This document shows positions 26,682-37,008 of a DNA stretch of 64,000 bases, piece by piece (position 1 is the stretch's first letter; each line of letters begins with the position of its first letter). Source of the stretch: Streptomyces longhuiensis (GTDB lineage: Bacteria; Actinomycetota; Actinomycetes; Streptomycetales; Streptomycetaceae); NCBI RefSeq assembly GCF_020616555.1, contig NZ_CP085173.1:1736001-1800000 (forward strand). Reading direction: 5' to 3'. The notes beneath the pieces were generated by a model. That model had not been told where the DNA came from. It was given only the letters and a program-made list of their open reading frames with translations, and ran no database searches. The translations under genes and the position numbers were made by a program.

Positions 26682-28990
26682 GGCGCGGCGGGCTCGCCGT
26701 CCGGGCGTGGCCCCGGGACCTCGGGGCGCAGCCTGGCGAGGAGGCGGGCCCGTTCCTCGGCGAAGACGGGGTCGGCCTGGTAGTCGGAGTGGCCCAGGAT
26801 CGGTGCGGGCAGCGGGTGTTGCTCGGTGCGGCCGTAGGCGAGCGGGTCCTTCAGTGCCGGGTGGTCGACCTGAGGGCCGTCCTCGCCGGGCAGCCGGACG
26901 GGTCCGCCGATCGGGTCGGTGGTGCGGTGCAGGTTGCGCCAGCAGTCGACCTGGCGGTGCAGGGCGCCGAGAGCGGCGGGGCCGAAATGGGCCGGGAACC
27001 AGCGCCCGTAGAGCCGCTCCAGAGGTGAGCCGTAGGTGAGCAGGGCGACGCGTCGGCGGACGGTGGGATGCAGCTGCCAGGCGGCCGCGGCGGCGAGGAC
27101 GCTGCCCTGGGAGTGCCCCGACAGGACGAGGCGGCCGCCCGTGGCGCGGATCCAGGTGGCCATGCGCCAGGTCAGGTCGGGCACGGCGCGCTCCGCGTAG
27201 CAGGGCGGCGCGAAGGGGTGTGCGGCGCGCGGCCAGAACGTGCCGACGTCCCACAGGATGCCGATCGTGCGGCGGGCCGACGCGTCGCGGTAGGCGCGCC
27301 GTCCCCAGGTGACGAAGAGTATGAAGCCGAGTCCGATGAGCCAGGAGCCCAGCGCCTGCGCGGTCTGCGCGGCGCCTTCCACGATGTCGTACGTGCCCTG
27401 TGCGGCCTGGCCCGGGACCTGGTGGGTCGCCCACGCGCCGATGAGCGCGCCCGCCCCGAGGAGGAGCGTCACCGTCGAGACCGCGCCGATGATCATGGGT
27501 GCCTGGTCGGTGAGGGCGGCACGCGCGCGTGTGCCCGCGATGCGGCTGGTGCGGGCGGGGTCCTCGGGCTCCCCCGGGTAGTCGGTCGCGACGGTGGCCG
27601 TCTCGCGGCGTTTGAGCCGGATGGTGCGCTGGGCGAGCACGGCGCACACCGCGGCGACGACGATCAGCAGGGGCGGGATCACGGAGGCCTGCCAGGACAG
27701 CAGGACGGGCGGTCCTTCGATGGTGCCGCCGGCTCCCGGTGTACCGGAGCCGTCGAGCCAGTCGGCGACGCGCTGGGACACTCCCCCGGACATCACACCG
27801 CCCAGGGCGCAGGCGAGCATCGCGGTCGCGGGTCCGCCGAGGCCGCGCAGGGCCGCACGGGAGTCGCGTGCGCGGCGGTGGATGGCGTGGGCGACCACGG
27901 CGAGCGCCACGACCACCGCGCCCTGGACGAGGACGATCCCGCCGAACGTCGCGTCTCCGGGCAGGCGCCCGTGCGACCGCCACTCGGGGCGTGACCAGCC
28001 CGCGTACAGGAACGTGAGCAGCAGGAGGGCCAGGGCGGCCGCGGGCAGGAGGCGGACGAGGGTCCGGTCGAGGGTGCGGTCGACGGTGCTCTCGCTGCGG
28101 CCCCTGCGGCACACCACCCAGACGACGATGCCGGTGCCCACGACGAGCGCGCCGTCGAGGATCCGGCCGAGCACGTCGAGGAGCACGGGACCGCCGCTCC
28201 CGCGGTCGAAGCGGGCGGCCGAGGTGCCGACGGCGGCCGCCACGGTGAGCAGACCGGCGGCGGTGTGCGCGGCGCGCAGACGCGCGACGAGTCGGCGTCC
28301 GTACCAGAACCCCGGCCTGCCGAGCGCGTTGGTCGGGGCCTCCTCCTCGGGGTCGGGCTGGTGGGGCAGTGGCTGCTGGGACTCGTACGCGCCCCAGGTG
28401 CGGTGGGAGAGGTACCAGAGGAGGCCGATGAGGGCGGCCGGGACGGTCGCCGCGAGGGCGAGGCGGCGGCCGGGCTGGCTCCACCAGCCGCCGTGTCCGT
28501 GCGAGTCCACCGACAGGAAGCCCAGCCAGGAGCGTCCTTCGGCGCACGCGTGCGTGCCGGCGCACTGCCAGGCCACCAGATCGAGCGCCACCTCGCAGGC
28601 GGCGGCGACCAGGAGGACGGTGAGGCTGAGCCCCACGAGGCGCACCAGAAGGCCGTACGCGCGCACGGTCCGCGTGCGGCGGTGGGCGTTGGGGCGCATC
28701 CAGTGGGCGAGGTTGACGACCATGAACGGCAGGAGCAACAGCCATAAGGCGCGCGAGCCGTTGCCGGACGTGAGGTTGCACCAGACGTACGCCTCCGGGA
28801 CGGGCTTGCCCCGGTAGTCCTCGGGGCGTTCCTCCGCGTCGGCGTCGTCGGCGCGGCGGTACACCGCGGCCGTGTCGTCGCCGGAGACCCGGACCGTGCG
28901 CGGGTCGCCGAGCATCGCCGCGGGGGTGGTGCCCCCTACGCCGTGGACCAGAAGTTCGAGGGCGGTCTCGTCCGCCGTGTCACGCTCCAC
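26651..28990 (-). CDS. Multi-spanning membrane protein with alpha/beta-hydrolase active site
   Basis: The 779-residue protein opens with LLVHGVGGTTP, a lipase-like oxyanion motif, carries about ten membrane helices (about 85-555), and ends with a hydrolase core containing the nucleophile elbow GHSQGS (Ser627). Residues 690-760 hold candidate Asp and His residues (TDPIGGPVR, LGHSDY). Related Streptomyces proteins are annotated only as membrane or lipase-like. It converges on the beta-helix/AAA+ gene with a 31-bp coding overlap. A membrane-bound esterase or lipase role is inferred. Confidence 0.72.
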   Translation of the reverse strand: MERDTADETALELLVHGVGGTTPAAMLGDPRTVRVSGDDTAAVYRRADDADAEERPEDYRGKPVPEAYVWCNLTSGNGSRALWLLLLPFMVVNLAHWMRPNAHRRTRTVRAYGLLVRLVGLSLTVLLVAAACEVALDLVAWQCAGTHACAEGRSWLGFLSVDSHGHGGWWSQPGRRLALAATVPAALIGLLWYLSHRTWGAYESQQPLPHQPDPEEEAPTNALGRPGFWYGRRLVARLRAAHTAAGLLTVAAAVGTSAARFDRGSGGPVLLDVLGRILDGALVVGTGIVVWVVCRRGRSESTVDRTLDRTLVRLLPAAALALLLLTFLYAGWSRPEWRSHGRLPGDATFGGIVLVQGAVVVALAVVAHAIHRRARDSRAALRGLGGPATAMLACALGGVMSGGVSQRVADWLDGSGTPGAGGTIEGPPVLLSWQASVIPPLLIVVAAVCAVLAQRTIRLKRRETATVATDYPGEPEDPARTSRIAGTRARAALTDQAPMIIGAVSTVTLLLGAGALIGAWATHQVPGQAAQGTYDIVEGAAQTAQALGSWLIGLGFILFVTWGRRAYRDASARRTIGILWDVGTFWPRAAHPFAPPCYAERAVPDLTWRMATWIRATGGRLVLSGHSQGSVLAAAAAWQLHPTVRRRVALLTYGSPLERLYGRWFPAHFGPAALGALHRQVDCWRNLHRTTDPIGGPVRLPGEDGPQVDHPALKDPLAYGRTEQHPLPAPILGHSDYQADPVFAEERARLLARLRPEVPGPRPDGEPAAPQGSSGKSSS

Positions 28991-29206
28991 CGTTCAGCAT
29001 CCCCCGATTGACGTGCGCGTGTGGTGCCGGAATCAGAATCCCCGCTCACGACCGCGCTACGCATCCCTCCTCACCGAATCTCCTCCATCCGTGCGACCGC
29101 GCGCCATACGGCGGGCGCGAGCGGGCAGTGGCACGGCTGTCGGTGGCGCGTGCGAGGATGTGGCGACCATGGACGGCTGTGACGAGGCGAAGGGATCCGA
29201 CAGGAC

Positions 29207-30034
29207 GTGAGCGAGAATCAGAACCTCCTCGCGGAGCAGCGCCGGGCCCTGATCCTCGACGAGGTCAGGCGCCGTGGCGGCGTCAGGGTCAACGAGCTCA
29301 CGCGCAAGCTGGGCGTCTCCGACATGACGGTCCGCCGTGATCTCGACGCGCTCGCCCGGCAGGGTGTCCTGGAGAAGGTGCACGGCGGCGCGGTCCCCGT
29401 GGTCGAGGCGAGCACCCACGAGCCGGGCTTCGAGGCGAAGTCGGGTCTGGAGCTCAGCGCCAAGGAGGACATCGCGCGGACCGCCGCGGCCCTGGCGGTG
29501 CCGGGCACGGCCATCGCGCTGTCCGGCGGCACCACGACGTACGCGCTGGCCCATCACCTCCTCGAGGTGCCGGACCTGACCGTGGTGACCAACTCGGTAC
29601 GGGTGGCGGACGTGTTCCACGGCGCGCAGCGCTCGTCGGGACAGCGGCAGGGCGCGGCGACCGTCGTCCTCACGGGCGGCGTGCGGACGCCTTCGGACTC
29701 GCTGGTGGGGCCCGTCGCGGACCAGGCCATCGCGGCGCTCCACTTCGACGTGCTGTTCCTCGGTGTGCACGGCATATCGCTGGAGGCCGGTCTGTCGACA
29801 CCGAACCTGGCGGAGGCGGAGACGAACCGGCGGCTCGTGCAGTCCGCGCGCCGGGTCGTGGTGGTCGCCGACCACACCAAGTGGGGGACGGTGGGCCTCA
29901 GTTCGTTCGCCTCGCTCGACCAGGTGGACACGCTCGTCACGGACGCGGGGCTGCCCGCGGACGCGCGCGCGGAGATCTCCGAGGAGCTGCGGCTCGTCAT
30001 CGCGGGCGAGCCCGGAACAGGTACAGACATCTGA
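29207..30034 (+). CDS. DeoR/GlpR-family transcriptional regulator
   Basis: The 275-residue protein has an N-terminal DeoR helix-turn-helix (QRRALILDEVRRRGGVRVNELTRKLGVSDMTVRRDLDAL) and a C-terminal sugar-phosphate-sensing domain with LSGGTTTYALA, VVTNSVRVA and VVADHTKWG. Such regulators usually repress sugar-phosphate genes. No sugar genes flank it directly, so the target is unknown. The start is GTG at 29207. Confidence 0.9.
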   Translation: MSENQNLLAEQRRALILDEVRRRGGVRVNELTRKLGVSDMTVRRDLDALARQGVLEKVHGGAVPVVEASTHEPGFEAKSGLELSAKEDIARTAAALAVPGTAIALSGGTTTYALAHHLLEVPDLTVVTNSVRVADVFHGAQRSSGQRQGAATVVLTGGVRTPSDSLVGPVADQAIAALHFDVLFLGVHGISLEAGLSTPNLAEAETNRRLVQSARRVVVVADHTKWGTVGLSSFASLDQVDTLVTDAGLPADARAEISEELRLVIAGEPGTGTDI

Positions 30035-30100
30035 CGGTTCGCCAGCTATGGTGACCCCTGCCCGGTCAACCGCCCGATTCCGCTTGGGGGCTGAAGGTCC

Positions 30101-30598
30101 ATGGCACGCCGACTGAAGCCCGTGGGGCTCGAGTTCACCGAGTCCGCGCCGCTGCGCCTGGTCTTCGCCCGCGAGGTGTCCGCGCCTCCGCAGGCGGTGT
30201 TCCGGGCGCTCGCCGAGGACGTGGCGGGCTGGCCCCAGTGGTTCTCCGCCGTGACGCTCGCCCGCCCGACGGAAGACGGCGCCGGGCGCGAGGTACGGCT
30301 CAGGGGTGGTGCGCGCATGCGGGAGACCATCCTCGCGGCCGACCCCGACGAGGTGTACGCGTACCGGGTGGACGAGACCAACGCGCCGGGGATACGCGCC
30401 CTGGTCGAGGAGTGGCGGCTCACGCCGTCGGGCATCGGTGGGACGCGGGTGCAGTGGACGTTCGCCGCGGACGGGGTCGCCGCGTTCCGGGTGGGCCTGC
30501 GCCTCGGCCGGGCCGGACTCGGTCGCGCGTTCCGTGACGCGGTGGCCGCGCTCGACCGCAGGATCGCGGCGAACTCCCGCGATTCCAAGGCGAGTTAG
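30101..30598 (+). CDS. SRPBCC-family protein
   Basis: This 165-residue single START-like domain has LRLVFAREVSAPPQAVFRALAEDVAGWPQWFSAV, the usual pattern of a lipid- or ligand-binding helix-grip fold. The reaction is unknown. It is 66 bp downstream of the DeoR gene and converges on the Cds1-like gene with a 15-bp gap. Confidence 0.8.
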   Translation: MARRLKPVGLEFTESAPLRLVFAREVSAPPQAVFRALAEDVAGWPQWFSAVTLARPTEDGAGREVRLRGGARMRETILAADPDEVYAYRVDETNAPGIRALVEEWRLTPSGIGGTRVQWTFAADGVAAFRVGLRLGRAGLGRAFRDAVAALDRRIAANSRDSKAS

Positions 30599-30613
30599 AC
30601 GCGGTCCGGGCCC

Positions 30614-31771
30614 TCAGTCGGCGCTCGGCCAGACTCCCGTCGCGAGCAGCGTCTCGATGGCCCGCGTGTACGGCGCGATGTCCAGGCCCTGGGCGGCCAG
30701 CCACTGGTCGGAGTAGTACTTGTCGAGATAACGGTCCCCCGGGTCGCACAGCAGCGTGACGACGCTGCCGGTCCTGCCCTCGGCCACCATCTCGGCGACG
30801 ATCTTCAGCGCGCTCCACAGGCCCGTACCGGTCGAGCCGCCCGCCTTGCGGCCGATGGCCCCCTCCAGGGCGCGCACGGCGGCGACGCTCGCCGCGTCCG
30901 GCACCTTCATCATGCGGTCGATCGCTCCGGGCACGAAGCTCGGCTCCATGCGGGGCCTGCCGATGCCCTCGATGCGGGAGCCGCAGTCGCAGGTGACGTC
31001 CGGGTCCCCGGTGGTCCAGCCCTCGAAGAAACAGGAGTTCTCCGGGTCCGCGACGCAGATGAGGGTGTCGTGCTGCATGTAGTGGACGTACCGGGCAAGG
31101 GTTGCGGAGGTGCCTCCGGTGCCGGCGGTGGCGACGATCCAGGTGGGCTCCGGGTAGCGCTCCAGCTCCAGCTGCCGGTAGATCGACTCCGCGATGTTGT
31201 TGTTGCCGCGCCAGTCCGTGGCCCGCTCCGCGTACGTGAACTGGTCCATGTAGTGGCCGCCCGTGTCGACCGCGAGCGCCGCCGACTGCTCGTACATCGT
31301 GCGCGAGTCGTCGACGAAGTGGCACCGGCCGCCGTGGAATTCGATCAGGCGGATCTTCTCGGGGCTGGTGGTGCGCGGCATCACGGCGATGAAGGGCACC
31401 CCGATGAGCTTCGCGAAGTAGGCCTCGGAGACGGCGGTCGAGCCGCTGGACGCCTCGATGACGGGGCGGCCGGGCCGGATCCATCCGTTGCACAGGCCGT
31501 AGAGGAACAGCGACCGGGCGAGCCGGTGCTTGAGGCTGCCCGTGATGTGCGTCGACTCGTCCTTCAGATAGAGGTCGATGCCCCACTCCTCGGGGAGCGG
31601 GAAACGCAGGAGGTGGGTGTCGGCCGACCGGTTGGCGTCGGCCTGCACCTTTCGTACGGCTTCTTTGAGCCAGCTTCGGTACGCGGCGTCCGTGTGGTCC
31701 ACGTCGAGCGTGGCCACCGGGTTTTGCCCTTGGGGGGTACCGGCTGACTGGTCCTGCTGAGGGGTGCTCAC
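30614..31771 (-). CDS. PLP-dependent cysteine synthase-family enzyme (Cds1-like cysteine desulfhydrase)
   Basis: The 385-residue fold type II PLP enzyme has the lysine motif [14 protein letters not shown], the phosphate loop [16 protein letters not shown], the cofactor loop [14 protein letters not shown], and an uncommon Cys-rich segment [11 protein letters not shown] ... [17 protein letters not shown]. This architecture resembles mycobacterial Cds1 (Rv3684), a cysteine desulfhydrase releasing H2S, pyruvate and ammonia. Cysteine synthesis cannot be ruled out. The GTG at 31771 is chosen because residues upstream to 31909 would be an unstructured, Arg-rich extension running through the operator-like repeats. 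Confidence 0.82.
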   Translation of the reverse strand: MSTPQQDQSAGTPQGQNPVATLDVDHTDAAYRSWLKEAVRKVQADANRSADTHLLRFPLPEEWGIDLYLKDESTHITGSLKHRLARSLFLYGLCNGWIRPGRPVIEASSGSTAVSEAYFAKLIGVPFIAVMPRTTSPEKIRLIEFHGGRCHFVDDSRTMYEQSAALAVDTGGHYMDQFTYAERATDWRGNNNIAESIYRQLELERYPEPTWIVATAGTGGTSATLARYVHYMQHDTLICVADPENSCFFEGWTTGDPDVTCDCGSRIEGIGRPRMEPSFVPGAIDRMMKVPDAASVAAVRALEGAIGRKAGGSTGTGLWSALKIVAEMVAEGRTGSVVTLLCDPGDRYLDKYYSDQWLAAQGLDIAPYTRAIETLLATGVWPSAD

Positions 31772-31856
31772 CGCATGGCTCCTTGGCGTCGTTCCGAGCG
31801 CCGGTCCGACGCCGTCCACACCCGGCCGTCGTCTTTGCGACCGGTCGGACGCCCCG

Positions 31857-31937
31857 ATCATAAACACCTTCCGCACGCTTCTCACCTGCATAAACACCCC
31901 TTTGAGCAACTCAAAGGAACACCTGCCCCAAGGCAGG
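31857..31937. promoter_or_regulatory. Operator-rich promoter region of the Cds1-like gene
   Basis: On the minus strand GGTGTTTATG occurs twice (31889-31898 and 31859-31868), exactly 30 bp apart. The nearer copy overlaps a good -10 box, TATGAT (31857-31862). Upstream lies a perfect 19-bp palindrome CCTTTGAGCAACTCAAAGG (31899-31917) and then CCTGCC-CCAA-GGCAGG (31922-31937). Together these look like a regulated promoter. The proposed promoter assignment is inferred. Confidence 0.65.
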
Positions 31938-32077
31938 AACAGGCGTGCGGAGGAACAAAGGCGTGAGTCGCCCCTTCCCCTGCCGGGCGCAGTGCCTCAC
32001 GCACTGGTGCGGACGCCTTCGTGCGGGCAGACTGCACCGCGGGGCCGGTGAGAGTTCACACCAAGGGGGCGGACGAC

Positions 32078-32422
32078 ATGGCTGAGCCGGAGTTCACGGC
32101 GACGGGTGTGCGCATAGGGCGTCTCCTTCGCTCACTCACCCGGGCAGGCGAGGTCCGCATCAAGGGCGGCCGCCTCGAACTGCTCACCAGTTATGGCAGC
32201 GAGATCGACAGTGCACCGCTCCAGGAAGTCCGCGCCGGCAAGGCCTGGTTCGCGCCCGGCGACCGGGCTCTCGCCGATGTCGGCGGCAGGCGCTACCTGC
32301 TGAAACTCGGCGCCGATCATGAACCCGGCGACGCGGTGCCGCGTCTCGTCGGCGAGAGCGGGCCGCCCACGACGCGTCGGTTCCTCGAGGCGGTGCGCAG
32401 GGCGCGCGGCCGGCTGACGTAG
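32078..32422 (+). CDS. Small conserved protein of unknown function
   Basis: The 114-residue protein contains two beta-rich segments: VRIKGGRLELLTSYGSEIDSAPLQEVRAGKAWFAPG and GGRRYLLKLGADHEPGDAV. No signal peptide or membrane segment is visible. The ATG at 32078 is chosen because AAGGGGG lies 8 nt upstream. It is divergent from the Cds1-like gene across about 306 bp and may share that regulatory region. I cannot name a function. Confidence 0.7.
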   Translation: MAEPEFTATGVRIGRLLRSLTRAGEVRIKGGRLELLTSYGSEIDSAPLQEVRAGKAWFAPGDRALADVGGRRYLLKLGADHEPGDAVPRLVGESGPPTTRRFLEAVRRARGRLT

Positions 32423-32431
32423 CCGGCCGCG
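32405..32431 (+). terminator. Hairpin overlapping a stop codon
   Basis: The perfect 11-bp inverted repeat CGCGGCCGGCT/AGCCGGCCGCG (32405-32415 and 32421-32431) has a 5-nt loop and contains the TAG stop of the small-protein gene. A second hairpin, GCCCGCC/GGCGGGC, follows at 32533-32558. Confidence 0.75.
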
Positions 32432-32634
32432 TACTTGGGGGGCAGCGACCGCGAGTTGCAGGCTCGCACCCCCTGAGTCACTCTGGTCACACATCACTAC
32501 TCAGGGTTTACCGGCGATAACGCTGCGAACCAGCCCGCCGGACACGCAGCAGGCGGGCCTCAGCTGTCAACGCGACCCCCTGCTGGCTCGGTACTCCGCC
32601 TTCTTCCGGACCTTCAATTCGGGGAGTCGCAGCC

Positions 32635-33153
32635 GTGATCACCCACCCAAACAAGCACTGCACGGTGGAGCTCCAGGCCCTGCCGTCGCGGATCCGCCAG
32701 GTCCGCAGAATCGTATCGGCGCAGTTGCGCTACTGGCATCTGGATCCGCTGATAGACGAGGCGATGCTCGGCGTGACCGAGTTGTTGACCAACGTCCACC
32801 GGCACGCGGGTCCCGACAAGATGTGCACCGTCGAGATCGAGTTGCTGCACGACCACCTCACGGTGTCGGTGCACGACCACGACCCGCACCTGCCGCAACC
32901 GTGCGAGGCCGACCCGCTCGCGACCTGCGGCCGGGGCCTCGCCCTGGTCGCCGCGGTCAGCGAGAGCTGGGGCGCGCGTCCGCAGGGCGAGCACGGCAAG
33001 GTCGTGTGGTTCACGCTCCCCGCGCCGTCGGCGGCGATGCCGCTGCCGCCGCTTCCCGAGTACCGGGTGGCGGACGCCTTCCCCGAGCTGGACTCGCCGG
33101 CGGACCGCCGCGCGGCCCGACATGCTCCCGCCCGGTCGGCCGTTGTCGGCTGA
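32635..33153 (+). CDS. RsbW-like ATP-binding protein (HATPase_c_2 anti-sigma type)
   Basis: The 172-residue protein has a GHKL ATPase core: the N-box is GVTELLTNVHRHAGPDKM and the G-box region is CGRGLALVAAVSESWG. These small histidine-kinase-like ATPases are typical Streptomyces anti-sigma or switch proteins. A partner sigma or anti-anti-sigma factor is not adjacent. The start is GTG 32635. Confidence 0.85.
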   Translation: MITHPNKHCTVELQALPSRIRQVRRIVSAQLRYWHLDPLIDEAMLGVTELLTNVHRHAGPDKMCTVEIELLHDHLTVSVHDHDPHLPQPCEADPLATCGRGLALVAAVSESWGARPQGEHGKVVWFTLPAPSAAMPLPPLPEYRVADAFPELDSPADRRAARHAPARSAVVG

Positions 33154-33158
33154 CCGGG
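33131..33158. terminator. Hairpin between the ATPase gene and the FtsX gene
   Basis: The stem CCCGGTCGGCCG/CGGCTGACCGGG (33131-33142 and 33147-33158) has a 4-nt loop and one G-T pair. It overlaps the TGA of the ATP-binding protein gene. Confidence 0.65.
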
Positions 33159-33191
33159 CGGTGACCACCTCCTGCCACGGCACGGGCCACG

Positions 33192-35758
33192 TCACTCGGT
33201 GGCGATGGCCCGCAGCACGTCGAGGCGTGCGGCGCGGCGGGCCGGGCGCAGGCCCGCGAGCGCTCCGGCGGCGAGGCCCACCAGGGCGACGACGACGAGC
33301 TGGAGCGGCGGCAGGGCGAACGCGAACGCGCTGTCGCTCGCGCCGTCCGACGCCTCGACGAGGACCCAGCCGAGGAATGCGCCGAGCACCAGGCCACCCG
33401 CGGTACCGAACGCGGCGACCAGGACGGACTCCCACCGGACCATGGCCCGCAGCTGGGCGCGGGTCTGGCCGACGGCCCTCAACAGCCCCAGTTCGCGGGT
33501 GCGTTCGTGGACGGCCAGGGTGAGGGTGTTGGCGATGCCGAGCAGGGCGATCAGCACGGCGAGGGCCAGCAGCGCGTAGACCAGGGTCAGCATCATGTCG
33601 ATGCCGCCCGCGGACGACTGCGCGTACTCGTCGCGGGTCTGCACCTCCGGATTCCCGTACGCCGCAGCGACCTTGGAGACGGCGGCCTTGCCGTCGGCCG
33701 TGCTCACGCCGTCCTTGAAGGTGACGGCGATCAGGGTGTCGGAGTCCTGGGCGCGGTGCGGGGCCCAGGCCTGGCGTGTGATGACGTAGTCCCCGGCGAG
33801 TTCCGACCGGCCGTACACCGCGCGGACGCTGAAGGTCTGCCGCTTGCCGTCGGTGAAGGCCAGGCGGGCGGTGCTGCCCGGACGGAGGTGCTGCTTGTCG
33901 GCTTCCTCGCGGGTGATGGCGATGCCGTCCGTGCCGAGGTCGTCGAGCGAGCCGCGGACGGTTCCCAGGTCGAACGACCTGGCGAGCGCGGCCGGGTCGG
34001 TGACGGTCAGGGCGCGGCCCTCGCCGTCGACGTCAGCGACGCCCTTGCCCAGGCCGACGGCGGTCGCGACCTGCGGCTGTTCGGCGATGGCCGGGGCGAG
34101 CCTCGGGCTGAGGCCGCTGCCGCCCGCGCCGAACGACGGGGCGGACACGGCGATGTCGCCGGCGAAGGAACGGGACACCGTCTGGTCCATGGTCGCCTTC
34201 AGCGAGGCGCCGAAGACGGTGAACAGACAGACGACGGCGACACCGATCATCAGGGCGCTCGCGGTGGCCGCGGTGCGCTTGGGGCTGCGCAGGGCGTTGC
34301 GCAGGGCGAGGCCGCCGGTGACGCCGCGCAGCTTGTCGAGGGGGCTGCCGAGGACACGTACGGCGCGCGACGAGGCGACCGGACCGAGCACCACGAACGC
34401 GATGAGGATCAGCACGCTGCCGAGGCCCGCGAGCCAGATGGACGGCGAGGCGAGGACTCCGACCAAGGTGACGGCGACCGCCGCGACGCCGAGTGCCGTG
34501 CCGATGACGGCGCGGCTGCGCGAGGCACCGGACTGGTCGACGGCCGTCTCGCGCAGGGCCGCGAGGGGTGCCGTGCGTCCGGCTCGTACGGCGGGCAGGA
34601 GCGCGGAGCCGAGACAGACGAGGATGCCGACGGCGAGCGGGAGCAGCATGGACAGGCCGCTGATCACGAGGGCGCCGTCGGGGAACGGGAAGCCGATGGC
34701 GGGGAACAGCGCCTGGAGCCCGGCCGCGATGCCGATGCCGCCGGCGAGACCGGCGACCGAGGCGAGGACTGCCACGGCGCTCGCCTCGACGAGCGTCGTG
34801 GCGGTGACCTGGCGGCGGGAGGCGCCGAGGGCGCGCAGGAGCGCGTTCTCACGGGTGCGCTGGGCGACGACGATCGCGAACGTGTTGTGGATCGAGAAGG
34901 TCGCCACGAGCAGGGCGATGCCGGAGAACACGAGGAGGAAGGTGGTGAAGAGGCTCAGGAACTGGCCGGAGATCATGTCCGTGTTCTCCTGCGCCGACGC
35001 CTCGCCGGTGATGGCCTCGACTCCCTTGGGCAGTACGGGAGTCAGCTCGTCGACGAGTTCCCGCTGGCTGGTGCCGGGGCCGGCCCGCACCTGGATGGAC
35101 GCGGCCTCGCCGGGCCTCGGCGTGAGGTACTTCTCGGCGTCGGCCCGCGTCATGCCGGTGTACGTCACCTGCGCCATGCCGTCCTCACCGCCGAAGGTCG
35201 CGAGGCCGACGATCGTCACCTTGACGGGGTCGGGGGTGCGCAGGGTCGTGGTGTCGCCGATCTTGAGGTGGCCCTTCTCGGCGGCTCCGTGGTTGACGAC
35301 GACCTCGCCGGTCTTCGAAGGGGTGTGTCCTTCGGCCAGGCGGTAGGGGTTGAGTTCGGGGTCGTTGATCCAGTTGCCCGCGAGGGTGGGCGGCCCCTGG
35401 CCGCCGATCGCCTTGCCGTCGCTGCCGACGAGCTGGCCCGCGCCCTGGATGCCGGGCACGGCGGCGGCGACACCCGGGGTGTCCGCCAGCTTCTTCGCGA
35501 GCGACGCGGCGACGGGCTGCCGGGCGCCCTGGCTCTCGCCGGGGGTCGTGATCACGTTCGTGCTGCGGACGACGGCGTCCGTGCCGCTCGTCGCGTTGCC
35601 GAACATGGTGTCGAAGCCGGCGCGCAGGGTGTCACCCATGACGAGTGTGCCGGTGAGGAACGCGACGCCGAGCAGGACGGCCAGGAAGGTGCCGGCGAAG
35701 CGCCGCTTGTGGGCGCGCAGCGACGACAGGCTCAGGCGCGCGGAGGTGCCCAGGGAGC

Positions 35759-35762
<4 letters not shown>
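33192..35762 (-). CDS. FtsX-type ABC transporter permease (MacB-like)
   Basis: The 856-residue protein has two FtsX domains. Each has a large extracytoplasmic loop (about 50-270 and 530-700) and a C-terminal three-helix bundle, plus the central helices (about 280-460). The N-terminus is MSSLGTSARLSLSSLRAHKRRFAGTFLAVLLGVAFL. The ATG at 35762 overlaps the ATPase stop by 4 nt. Such exporters or mechanotransmitters, with their ATPase, move antibiotics, peptides or lipoproteins. The substrate is unknown. Confidence 0.9.
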
Positions 35763-36543
<781 letters not shown>

Positions 36544-36547
<4 letters not shown>

Positions 36548-36825
36548 GCCGCACCGCCCTTGGAACGGCCGAACTCCTCGTTCAGGACGGAGCTCCGGCG
36601 CCAGTACTCGTCCTCGTCGATCTCGCCCGCGGCGAAGCGCCGGCCGAGCACGGTGAGGGGCGAGTTCTCGTCGGCGGCGGGCCGCCAGGGGCCGCCACGG
36701 CGGCGTCCGCGCCACACGGTGCGGCGCAGCAGCGTGACGACGCCGATGACGACGGCCGCCCAGATCAGCGGGAGGAACAGGATCCACGGGCCGGGCCCGC
36801 CGTCCCAGTTCGCCAGGGTCTGCAT
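36544..36825 (-). CDS. Small SHOCT-domain membrane protein
   Basis: The 93-residue protein has one membrane helix (about 14-33, ILFLPLIWAAVVIGVVTLLRR) and a C-terminal SHOCT motif (LTVLGRRFAAGEIDEDEYWRRSSVL). A GAGGAG site is 9 nt upstream of the ATG at 36825; a second ATG at 36834 is too close to it. It is the first gene of the ABC operon. SHOCT proteins often regulate or tether partners. Confidence 0.78.
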
Positions 36826-36980
36826 GCGAGTCATCTCCTCGGAGTGTGTGTCCACGTTTTCTCGATGCCTCGAGGCTCGCTCCGAAGGGGGGTCGAAGTC
36901 GTCGTACAGCCAGCGGCAGCGCGCGTACCCCCACGGGAGTACGGAGCCCGCTTCCGTCTGCTCTCTCCCTCCTCGACTTC

Positions 36981-37000
36981 TGTACCTACTAGTATGTACA
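36981..37000. promoter_or_regulatory. 20-bp palindromic operator at the TetR promoter
   Basis: TGTACCTACTAGTATGTACA matches its reverse complement at 9 of 10 pairs. It covers a candidate -10 (TAGTAT at 36990-36995) and an ATG at 36994, and ends 9 bp before the preferred start of the TetR gene. It lies between the TetR gene and the divergent ABC operon. Confidence 0.75.
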
Positions 37001-37008
37001 GTGGCTTC

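Noticed and set aside
36994..37008. ATG 36994 as the TetR start.
   Set aside because: It falls within the operator-like palindrome and -10 box; ATG 37009 gives the expected N-terminus.
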